From Paenibacillus nasutitermitis (GTDB lineage Bacteria > Bacillota > Bacilli > Paenibacillales > Paenibacillaceae), in the NCBI RefSeq assembly GCF_014641075.1, contig NZ_BMHP01000007.1, forward strand, positions 1-64,000: a stretch of DNA of 64,000 nucleotides, given 5' to 3'. Of this stretch, positions 43,791 to 51,982 are shown piece after piece (the stretch's first letter is position 1; each line of letters opens with the position of its first letter). The notes beneath the pieces were generated by a model. That model searched no databases. It had not been told where the DNA came from and saw nothing but the letters and a program-made list of their open reading frames with translations. Made by a program: the position numbers and the translations under genes.

Positions 43791-46700
43791 ATGCTGGCGA
43801 AGTTGGGTAAGACGCTCGGCAATAGATTGGCAAGATTTGAACAGGACAGGGAGGAATACAAGCGTGTATTCTGGTTATTACTGTACCTGTTCTTTGTTGT
43901 TTCCGCATCGACAGTGGGAAGAACGGCGGCGGATGCGCTGTTTCTCTCCCGATATGATTCTTCGATGTTATCCAAAATGTATCTGCCCCAGGCGGTATCG
44001 CTGATCCTTGCAGGTTTCCTCTTCCAGCGGTTCGGCAGCCGGTTCCGGCTTGACCGGCTGATCCAATTTCTGATTCCCGTCGTCTCGGTTCTCGCCATAC
44101 TCTCGCGGTTGGGGATCGGGCTGCAGCTTTCATGGGTATACCCTGTTATTTATGTGGCTTATGATGTGTTTAATTTCCTGATGATCGTGTGCTTCTGGCA
44201 ATTTGCCGCATCCGTATTGGACCAGCGCAAGGTCAAACGGATGATTCCACTTGTCGGCAGTGGTGGCCTGATTGGCGGCATTGTCAGCGGCTTCGGGCTG
44301 AAGCTGATCGTGCCACTTACCGGGACGGCGAATTTGATATACGGTTATGCCGGTCTTCAACTGCTGGCGCTGGCTATGATCTATCCGGTCATCCGGATGT
44401 GCGCAAGTCCAGCCGAATCCTTCGGCGCAGATAAACGCACCAGGTCCGTCAAGCCGGCAGTTGGATCAGGGAGTGCGGTTCAGGCTGACTCCGGTTTATT
44501 CCGCAGCGTTCCCCATCTGAAATATGTGGCGATTCTGTCAGCGGCGCTCGTCCTGTCGCTGACGCTGATTGATTACCAGTTCAAGGTCATCCTCAGAAGC
44601 ACCTTGCAAAATGACGAGTTGGCCGGGTTTATGGGCAGCTTCTATGGCTTCTCGGGAATTTGCGCGCTGCTTGTCCAGCTCTTCGTCGCCGGCAAGCTGG
44701 TTACCCGCTTCGGCGTCATGACGTCGATCCTGGTATTTCCCGTTGCCCTGCTTGCGGGAAGCATTGGCATCCTGTTTCTTCCGGTGCTGGCGATGGCGGT
44801 GCTGGTGAAGGGGAGCGACAAGGTGCTGGGGGATACCATCTATTCCTCCGTCAGCCAGCTTATCATGTTCCCGATTCCTCCTGAATGGAGGAACCGGGCA
44901 AAAAGCTTTCTGGACGGCATCGTCCGCAACGGCGCCAAAGGCCTAGCTGCCATCAGCCTGCTTGTCCTGTCTCCGCTTCTGGATGCCAAAGCGTTCAGCT
45001 ATATGACGATTGCGCTGCTGCTGGTTTGTTTATTCGCTGCGATTAAGGTCAAAGGCGCTTATCTGGAGATGCTTCTTTCCACTTTGAAGGGAAAAGGGCA
45101 CGACGAGACGGAATCCGAGCTGGACTGGATGGATCCGGCCAGCCGTATGGTACTGGTAGAAGCACTGCAAAGTCCGGACCGCCAGCAGGCGCTGTATGCG
45201 CTGCGCGTGCTGGGCGGTCTGGATGAATTTGATCTGGGGCCGCATATTCCCGGTCTGCTCGCGCATCCCGCATCCGACGTCCGCATCGCTGCCCTGGTCT
45301 GGATCGAACAAGCCAAGCCTGCAGGCCTCCATGATGAGATTGTGGAGCTGCTGCATGCAAACGGAGACAGCCGAGTGAAAGCACAGGCTTTTATGACATT
45401 GGCCGCTTATAGCGGAGAGGGCGACCTGGCTATACTCTCGGATGGACTGGAAGCGGCAGATGTAGAGGTTAAAGCAGGCGCAATTGCCGGATTGATCAAA
45501 TATTACGGCATTGAGGGCATGTTCCGTGCAGTCGGTACCCTTAAAGCATTGATCGGAAGCGCCAGCGATGAAGACCGTACGGCCATGGCCAGTCTGTTCG
45601 GCAGGATGGGCATCAGGGAGTTCTATAAACCGCTCATTGCCCTGCTGGAGGATTCCTCCGACCAGGTGGCGCAGTGCGCGCTTCAGTCCGCAGGCGAGCT
45701 GCGTGTGCCGGAGCTTGTCCCTTATGTGCTTCCCCACCTTCAGAAAAGCGGAACGCGGCGGGCGGCTATCGATGCGCTGGCATCTTATGAAGAGACGGTT
45801 CTGCTCCCGCTGCTGGTTCCATATTTCAGCCAGGAGCCCACGCCGCTGCATCTGCCGGCGGTGTTCGAGCGGATCGCCACACAGGCGGCTTTCGACATGC
45901 TGCTGCAGCAGGTCGGCGATGCGCGGCATGAGCTTCGCAACAAGCTGGTGGAATCACTCACCCGGATGCGCCGGACCGCAAGACGGGCGCCGGTGGCGCT
46001 GGTCGAGCAGTTGATCCTTCAGGACATGGAGCTTACCGCACGGGCAGGGGAGCATCTTACCGTGCTTGCCGGCGGCGATGCTTACAGAGAAGCGGCGGCG
46101 GCGGCTTCAGAGTTCCGGGCCTCCCTGATCCGCCGCATATTTGGACATCTTGGGCTGATCTATGAAACCCGGACGATTGAGGCGGTTTATATCAACTGGT
46201 CGGAGGGAGATGCCCGGGGGCAAGCCAACGCGGCCGAAGTGCTGGATCAGCTGCTCCATGGCCCGCTGCGTCTGGAGATGACCAAGCTGATATTGGTTGC
46301 TCCTCTGCCCGTACAACCCTTCTCGCCGTCCGCGGCCAAACAATCGCTTGCATGGTTCTACGAGCATGGTGACGATTGGCTCCGTCAGGTTATTCTGGCT
46401 GGGACCACCGCAGACGAAGCGCTGAGAAGGCGGATGGCGCGTATTCATATGCTTCGTGGCGTCGAGCTGTTTGAAGGGCTGGATGACAAGGAATTAAACG
46501 TCATTACCGAATATTTGCAGGAGGTAAGCTATAAGCTTGGGGAAACCGTATTTAAGGAGGGCGATCCCGGCGATGCGCTTTATTTGGTCGAAGCTGGCCG
46601 GGCGGGCATTTATCGCGGGGGCGTGAAGGTGGATGAAAGAATGCCCGGAGAGGGCTTCGGACAAACCGCCATCCTCACCCGCCGGCTGCGCAGTGCTGCT

Positions 46701-47333
46701 GTGCGGGCGGAAGAGGACATGCGGCTGCTGCGCCTGGATTCCGCGGATTTCTATGAAGCGATGTTCGACCGGACGGATATGGCTCTGGCCATGATGAAGC
46801 ATCTCTCGCGGAGGCTGCGGGCGGAGCTTGGCAAAAGCGCGCAGGCCCCGCGAACGTCAGAGCAGACGGGTATGGACGAACAGGTGCAAAATATCAGACC
46901 GCTGCAGGATGTGGATATCTCCAATGACAGCATCCTTCGGCGGGTGCTGGTTTTGCAGAAGATCGAGCTATTCTCTCACCTGGGACAGGAGGATTTCATC
47001 CGGCTGGCCAAGCAGGTGGACGAGGTCGTCTATGAAGCCGGCGAGGTTATTTGCAAAGCCCAGGAGTATGGGGACACCATGTTTGGCATTATCTCGGGCA
47101 GCATCCGCGTCCATCTTGGCAGCGAGACGCTGGCTATTCTGGAAGAGGGCCAATGTTTTGGGGAAATGGCGATCATCGACAGCGGACCCCGTTCGGCAGA
47201 TTGTTCGGCCGAGCAGCGGACCGTCCTGCTCCAGCTTCACCGCGATCAGGTATTCTCCTTCTGCTTCCAGCAAATTGAGGTACTCAAAAGCATGATGCAG
47301 GTACTGTCAGCGCGTTTGCGGGATATGGGCTGA
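43791..47333 (+). CDS. Translocase-like membrane protein fused to HEAT repeats and two cNMP-binding domains
   Basis: The 1180-residue protein starts with about 12 membrane helices (about 25-425) arranged as in the nucleotide (ATP/ADP, Npt) translocase/MFS superfamily, with a Cys/Arg-rich first loop (STVGRTAADALFLSRY). A HEAT-repeat stretch follows at about 445-850 (e.g. PASDVRIAALVWIEQ, SSDQVAQCALQSAGEL). Two cyclic-nucleotide-binding domains close it. In the first (about 887-1010) the phosphate cassette reads GFGQTAILTRRLRSAAV, with Glu replaced by Gln, so binding is doubtful. In the second (about 1053-1180) FGEMAIIDSGPRSADC keeps the Glu and Arg. The design suggests a membrane transporter or sensor gated by cAMP/cGMP or a relative. 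Transported substrate and ligand are unknown. Confidence 0.8.
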   Translation: MLAKLGKTLGNRLARFEQDREEYKRVFWLLLYLFFVVSASTVGRTAADALFLSRYDSSMLSKMYLPQAVSLILAGFLFQRFGSRFRLDRLIQFLIPVVSVLAILSRLGIGLQLSWVYPVIYVAYDVFNFLMIVCFWQFAASVLDQRKVKRMIPLVGSGGLIGGIVSGFGLKLIVPLTGTANLIYGYAGLQLLALAMIYPVIRMCASPAESFGADKRTRSVKPAVGSGSAVQADSGLFRSVPHLKYVAILSAALVLSLTLIDYQFKVILRSTLQNDELAGFMGSFYGFSGICALLVQLFVAGKLVTRFGVMTSILVFPVALLAGSIGILFLPVLAMAVLVKGSDKVLGDTIYSSVSQLIMFPIPPEWRNRAKSFLDGIVRNGAKGLAAISLLVLSPLLDAKAFSYMTIALLLVCLFAAIKVKGAYLEMLLSTLKGKGHDETESELDWMDPASRMVLVEALQSPDRQQALYALRVLGGLDEFDLGPHIPGLLAHPASDVRIAALVWIEQAKPAGLHDEIVELLHANGDSRVKAQAFMTLAAYSGEGDLAILSDGLEAADVEVKAGAIAGLIKYYGIEGMFRAVGTLKALIGSASDEDRTAMASLFGRMGIREFYKPLIALLEDSSDQVAQCALQSAGELRVPELVPYVLPHLQKSGTRRAAIDALASYEETVLLPLLVPYFSQEPTPLHLPAVFERIATQAAFDMLLQQVGDARHELRNKLVESLTRMRRTARRAPVALVEQLILQDMELTARAGEHLTVLAGGDAYREAAAAASEFRASLIRRIFGHLGLIYETRTIEAVYINWSEGDARGQANAAEVLDQLLHGPLRLEMTKLILVAPLPVQPFSPSAAKQSLAWFYEHGDDWLRQVILAGTTADEALRRRMARIHMLRGVELFEGLDDKELNVITEYLQEVSYKLGETVFKEGDPGDALYLVEAGRAGIYRGGVKVDERMPGEGFGQTAILTRRLRSAAVRAEEDMRLLRLDSADFYEAMFDRTDMALAMMKHLSRRLRAELGKSAQAPRTSEQTGMDEQVQNIRPLQDVDISNDSILRRVLVLQKIELFSHLGQEDFIRLAKQVDEVVYEAGEVICKAQEYGDTMFGIISGSIRVHLGSETLAILEEGQCFGEMAIIDSGPRSADCSAEQRTVLLQLHRDQVFSFCFQQIEVLKSMMQVLSARLRDMG

Positions 47334-47347
47334 ACGGACGGAGGCAG

Positions 47348-47388
47348 AAATAAAGCCATACCTGGTGTTACCTGGTATGGCTTTATTT
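47348..47388. terminator. Strong terminator hairpin
   Basis: A perfect 15-bp stem (AAATAAAGCCATACC with GGTATGGCTTTATTT) and an 11-nt loop, 14 bases after the translocase-fusion stop. Being A/T-rich at its base it can work in both directions. Confidence 0.9.
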
Positions 47389-47571
47389 CTCGAATAGAAT
47401 ATTCAGCTCCGTGATGCAGCTTCGTCAAGGCCCATACATGATGCTTTGGACACCACGGCTGCTATTTCCAGATTATCAGCCCGGTGGGGTATGATAACGG
47501 ACACCATCGCGCTTATTGGGGGAATTCGCCCTTCGGTTTGGTCTGAATGTCACACCTAAGATGTCGGGCTT

Positions 47572-47997
47572 TTATTTCTCCCAAACCTGCTCTTTGACTT
47601 CCTCGTCGGAGTATTGAATCCGCTCCGCGTCAATTTCCAAAATCACATAGTCCGGGTCATCCGGGCCATTGAACCACGGCTTCAACTGGTCGTTCCAGAA
47701 CTTTTGGCGAAGGGATTCGTCCTTGGTGATGGAAGCTGTTCCTTCAATCTCCACAATTTCTGCCCATGATTTTCCATCGAATCCCAACAGCAGCGAGATG
47801 TTACTGTTATGCTGCAGTTCTTCAACCTTATGGGTTTTGCGGTCGGTAGCCAGGTATACATTCATGCCATCATGGAAAATCGCCATATAACGCGATTTAG
47901 GTTTGTTATTCTCTACTGTGGAAAAAGAGCCAAAATGATGCTTGTCCAATGCAGCGGTAATGCGCTGCTCCAACTTCTGCTTCTCAATTGCTGCCAT
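47572..47997 (-). CDS. PPOX-type FMN-binding protein (general stress protein 26-like)
   Basis: The 141-residue protein has a split beta-barrel: HHFGSFSTVENNKPKSRYMAIFHDGMNVYLATDR, seen as FGSFSTVENN and MNVYLATDRKTHKVEEL, then NSNISLLLGFDGKSW and a C-terminal QVWEK. This is the pyridoxamine-phosphate-oxidase-like family that binds FMN or F420 and often belongs to stress regulons. It is convergent with the preceding gene. The substrate is not known. Confidence 0.88.
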   Translation of the reverse strand: MAAIEKQKLEQRITAALDKHHFGSFSTVENNKPKSRYMAIFHDGMNVYLATDRKTHKVEELQHNSNISLLLGFDGKSWAEIVEIEGTASITKDESLRQKFWNDQLKPWFNGPDDPDYVILEIDAERIQYSDEEVKEQVWEK

Positions 47998-48224
47998 TTC
48001 TCATCGCTCCTGTCCTGTTCGAAAATGTGGAATATGCCTAGTGAATATAATACCCAATTATTACCCAGGCGAACCGCGACCCTTGCCGGATTCACCCTTG
48101 ATCAACTGATTTCATGAAAGCTTTGTCGGGCAGCGGAGACTTTGATACACTGTAGGGAATAAGGATAAGGATTGCCTGCATCTGGCATGCCAAGACGGCG
48201 GCCGTTTTAATAATCGGAGCGGAG

Positions 48225-49568
48225 ATGAATCAGTTGAGCTTGATGCCAAAAAAATCGAAAATATCGCCTCCCCAGTTTCTGGCGATGGGCTTCACGTCCA
48301 TTATCGTGATCGGGACAATATTGCTTTGGCTGCCCGTTGCTTCTATTCCCGGTCAACGGCTGTCCTTTATCGACGCGCTGTTCATGGCCACTTCGGCAAC
48401 CTGCGTTACCGGTCTTTCGGTTGTGGATACAACGTCGCACTTTACCTTTTTTGGCCATATTGTCATCTTGATATTGGTCCAGCTCGGGGGACTCGGCTTT
48501 ATGACCATGGCGACCTGGTTTGCTTTGGCATGGGGCAAGAGGGTCTCGCTGAGAGAGCGGCTTATTCTCAAGGAAGCTATGAATCAGCACTACATGGAGG
48601 GGATAGTCCGTCTTTCCCGGCGGGTTATTATATACTCGCTTACTGTGGAGTTTGTTGCAGCCATTCTGCTCTCGCTGCGCTGGGCGACCGAAATGCCGGT
48701 CGGTCAAGCGGTTTATTATGGCGTATTTCACTCCATATCGATCTTTAATAATGCCGGCTTCGTGCTGATCGAAGGCAGCTTTGCCGCGTATGCGGATGAT
48801 CTTTTTATAAATGTGATTACCGTCATCCTGATCATTCTCGGCGGGATCGGCTTCATCGTGTTATCCGATTTAATCGAATACCGGCGGACACGGACTCTTT
48901 CCTTGCACAGTAAGGTTGTGCTTTCGGCTTCCGGGATGCTGATCGTCTTTGGCGCGCTGGTTATATTCCTGATGGAATTCAACAACGTCCAGACGCTGGG
49001 CCCGCTCCATGGGGGAGGGAAGGTGCTGGCTTCCATCTTTCAGTCCGTCAGTCTGCGCTCCGCCGGGACAAGCACGATCGATATCACCGGCCTAAGGGAG
49101 AGCACGCAGTTTTTCATGATCATTCTGATGTTCATCGGCGCTGCTCCCGGTTCAACCGGCGGCGGGATCAAAGTAACCACCTTTGTTATTTTGATCGGTT
49201 CCGTCATTACGATGCTGCGGGGCAGAGAGGATGTCGTCCTGTTCCGCAATCGTCTGTCCAAAGAGCATACGTACAAAGCGATCATGATCACCTTTATCGG
49301 GCTTGCGCTTGTCGTATCCGGTGCAATGATCATGTCGACGACACAATCGCATTCTTTTCTGAAGCTGCTGTTTGAAACGACCTCCGCTTTCGGTACGGTA
49401 GGGCTAAGTGTGGGGCTCACGCCGGAGTTGACCACCAGCGGCAAGATCGTAATTATTGTGATGATGTTTATCGGGAGGCTAGGGGCATTAACGCTCGCTT
49501 ACGCCCTTCAACCAAGGATTCACAAAGAGCTGTACCGCCATCCGGAAGGGAAAATTATTATCGGTTAG
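48225..49568 (+). CDS. KtrB/TrkH-type potassium transporter membrane subunit
   Basis: ATG 48225 has CGGAG 5 bases upstream. The 447-residue protein has the four-fold M1-P-M2 design of this family. Selectivity-filter turns are seen in ATSATCVTGLSV, IFNNAGFVL, SLRSAGTS and SAFGTVGLSVG. It conducts K+ (or Na+/K+) and normally needs a KtrA/TrkA-type RCK subunit, which is not adjacent. No ydaO-type c-di-AMP riboswitch was recognised upstream. Confidence 0.92.
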   Translation: MNQLSLMPKKSKISPPQFLAMGFTSIIVIGTILLWLPVASIPGQRLSFIDALFMATSATCVTGLSVVDTTSHFTFFGHIVILILVQLGGLGFMTMATWFALAWGKRVSLRERLILKEAMNQHYMEGIVRLSRRVIIYSLTVEFVAAILLSLRWATEMPVGQAVYYGVFHSISIFNNAGFVLIEGSFAAYADDLFINVITVILIILGGIGFIVLSDLIEYRRTRTLSLHSKVVLSASGMLIVFGALVIFLMEFNNVQTLGPLHGGGKVLASIFQSVSLRSAGTSTIDITGLRESTQFFMIILMFIGAAPGSTGGGIKVTTFVILIGSVITMLRGREDVVLFRNRLSKEHTYKAIMITFIGLALVVSGAMIMSTTQSHSFLKLLFETTSAFGTVGLSVGLTPELTTSGKIVIIVMMFIGRLGALTLAYALQPRIHKELYRHPEGKIIIG

Positions 49569-49686
49569 TGTAAATGGTTAGAAATTCCGGTTAATTAGGA
49601 GTAGAATAAAGACAAGATAGCTGCCAATTATTCTATAGGGCTCATAATTATGATGGTGCAACCGCCGCGGGAGGCTTAACAGGAGC

Positions 49687-50553
49687 ATGAATAAACCGAA
49701 TGTACGCAGTGGAGAATCGTTCATTAAGGAAGTGAAAGAGACGCAGGTGCCTTACGGATGCCTAGCAGTATGGTACCTGGGCCAGGAAAGTGTCATCATC
49801 AAAGGTGACGGAATCACGATTTATGTGGATCCTTTTGTATCGGACTATCTGGAGGTTAACAGCGGCCTGAAACGTACCTATCCGGCTCCGATTGTCCCTA
49901 CCGACATTACGAATGCGGATGTGTGCCTGATTACCCACGAGCATGGGGATCATCTCGATCCCGGCACGATCCCCCATTTGGCTGCCAATAATCCCGATGC
50001 CGTGTTCATTGCCCCGGCGGCTTGCCGGGCGCAGATGCTGGAGCTGGGAGTTGCTCCTTCCTCGCTGGTCGATGCGAAGACAGAGAACTGGCAGAGCTTG
50101 CAATCCAAGCTGCGGATTATGCCAGTCGCGGCTGCCCACGAGGAGCTTGAAGCGGACAGTGAAGGCAACCACCGGTATGTGGGCTATTTGATTGAACTTA
50201 ATGGCGTTAAGCTTTATCACGCCGGTGATACGATTGTTTATCCGGAGCTGGTGGAGCACATACAAAGCCAACAGGTGGATTTAGCCATGCTCCCCATTAA
50301 TGGACGGGACTACTTCCGGACCAGCCGAGGTATTATTGGCAATATGGATTATCGGGAAGCAGCGGAATTTGCGGCTGTAACCGGAGCGGAAACCGTTATA
50401 CCTCTCCATTACGATATTTTTACCGGCAATGCGGAGAACCCCGGTTATTTCGTGGACTATCTTTATAAGCATTTTCCGGGGCAGAAATCTCATGTGCTGG
50501 CCCAAGCGGAACGTTTTGTCTACGTTTCCGGCCAGGCGTTCAGACAAACCTAA
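49687..50553 (+). CDS. UlaG-like metallo-beta-lactamase-fold hydrolase
   Basis: ATG 49687 after AGGAGC. The 288-residue protein has the MBL motif THEHGDHLD, a later AAHEELE, AGDTIVY and PLHYD, matching the metal ligands of the L-ascorbate-6-phosphate lactonase (UlaG) group. No sugar PTS is nearby, so the true substrate is open. It is a cytosolic enzyme. Confidence 0.85.
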   Translation: MNKPNVRSGESFIKEVKETQVPYGCLAVWYLGQESVIIKGDGITIYVDPFVSDYLEVNSGLKRTYPAPIVPTDITNADVCLITHEHGDHLDPGTIPHLAANNPDAVFIAPAACRAQMLELGVAPSSLVDAKTENWQSLQSKLRIMPVAAAHEELEADSEGNHRYVGYLIELNGVKLYHAGDTIVYPELVEHIQSQQVDLAMLPINGRDYFRTSRGIIGNMDYREAAEFAAVTGAETVIPLHYDIFTGNAENPGYFVDYLYKHFPGQKSHVLAQAERFVYVSGQAFRQT

Positions 50554-50574
50554 AGCCTATGATTTGATCAGGGG

Positions 50575-50628
50575 AAAGCCAATCAGTGTCTCTTTGTTTC
50601 CTTAAGAGATGCCGGGTTGGCTTTTTAT
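50575..50628 (+). terminator. Rho-independent terminator
   Basis: AAAGCCAA pairs with TTGGCTTT, enclosing an inner TCTCTT/AAGAGA stem, and is followed by a T run. It separates the UlaG-like and MFS genes. Confidence 0.85.
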
Positions 50629-50722
50629 TGCAGTCAAAGGCTCATCGCGGTTAGACCGCTTATTGCCGCATCTGCCAGGTGATGTACTCTATCCATATTT
50701 TCCTGAAAGGATGTTGAAGTCG

Positions 50723-51934
50723 ATGAAATATTCATGGGAACGCAATCTGGTTGTATTGTGGATAGGCGTTTTCTTCTGCAGTACGGCCTATTCCATCTCG
50801 ATCCCGTTTCTGCCCATATTTCTAAGTACGGATCTTGGCGTAACGGGACATCTGGAGATCTGGTCAGGGTTTGCTTTTGGCATTACTTTTCTGGCTAGCG
50901 CCCTAATTTCTCCGTTCTGGGGTTCGCTGGCCGACAAATACGGACGCAAACCGATGCTGATCCGCTCCGGCTTCAGCCTGGCGGTGCTCTATATGATCAG
51001 CTATTTTGTCCATGATCCGTATGTGTTTCTGATTGTCCGCGTGTTCCAGGGTTTGCTTGCCGGCTTCGTGCCTGCTGCGATCGCGCTTGTGGCTACCAAT
51101 ACACCGGAGGAGAAAACGGGTTATGCGCTGGGCATCATGGCAACCGCAGGGGCGACAGGGAGCATCATCGGACCTTTGGTGGGGGGAGTGGTCAGTCATT
51201 ATTACGGCAACCGCAACGCGTTTCTATTTTCCAGCGCTGTGGTGCTGCTCTCGGCGATCATTGCAACGGTATTTGCCAAGGAACAGAATTTCAACCGCTC
51301 CAAGGCGAGATCGCATGTGCTTGACGACTTGAAGCAGGCCTGGGCCAATCGAGCCTTCATGACCCTTCTGGGCATGGTCGCCGTCAGCACGTTCTCCGTC
51401 ATGATTCTGGAGCCGCTTATAACGGTTTATGTCCTGGAAATGGGGGTAACCAAAACCAATGCATCGCTGAGCGCGGGCATTATTTTCTCATCCGTAGGCA
51501 TCGCGACCGTGCTCATGGCGCCAAGATGGGGCAGATGGGGAACGCGCATCGGGTATGGCAAGATGTTGTTTATCGGACTTCTGGGCGGCGGAATCGGCAA
51601 CTTTCTGCAGTTTTTTGTAACCAATTATATCGGATTCGGCATTCTGCGTTTCGGCTACGGCCTGTTCTTCGCTGCGGTCTATCCATCCATTAATGCGATG
51701 ATTGTGCAGAGCACGGACTCCGACTTCCGCGGCCGGGCCTTCAGCCTGAACCAGTCCGCATCGCAGATTGCGACGATGGCCGGCCCTATCATCGGCGGAC
51801 TGCTCGGCGCATGGATGCCGATCCGCTGGGTTTTCATCATCAACGGCAGCGCGCTTATCTTCTGCGCGCTGCTCTACAGAGCCAAAGGACAGCCCCGACC
51901 GGTTCCAATCCGCGAGAGCGGAACGGCCGGATGA
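50723..51934 (+). CDS. MFS multidrug-type exporter (12 TM, MdtG-like)
   Basis: ATG 50723 is taken because the protein begins there like its family; GAAAGG lies about 12 bases before. ATG 50711 directly follows the same site. The 403-residue product has 12 helices, motif A in GSLADKYGRKPMLIRSG, and motif C-like GATGSIIGPLVGG. It is probably a proton-driven drug or metabolite exporter. The next gene, on the other strand, is convergent. Confidence 0.88.
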   Translation: MKYSWERNLVVLWIGVFFCSTAYSISIPFLPIFLSTDLGVTGHLEIWSGFAFGITFLASALISPFWGSLADKYGRKPMLIRSGFSLAVLYMISYFVHDPYVFLIVRVFQGLLAGFVPAAIALVATNTPEEKTGYALGIMATAGATGSIIGPLVGGVVSHYYGNRNAFLFSSAVVLLSAIIATVFAKEQNFNRSKARSHVLDDLKQAWANRAFMTLLGMVAVSTFSVMILEPLITVYVLEMGVTKTNASLSAGIIFSSVGIATVLMAPRWGRWGTRIGYGKMLFIGLLGGGIGNFLQFFVTNYIGFGILRFGYGLFFAAVYPSINAMIVQSTDSDFRGRAFSLNQSASQIATMAGPIIGGLLGAWMPIRWVFIINGSALIFCALLYRAKGQPRPVPIRESGTAG

Positions 51935-51982
51935 CAGGACCAGGAACAGCAATGGGAAGGGCAAGCGCAAGGAGTGTATTAC

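Noticed and set aside
48117..48224. ydaO-type c-di-AMP riboswitch before the KtrB-like gene
   Set aside because: The spacer is only about 108 bases from the expected side and lacks the known conserved blocks.
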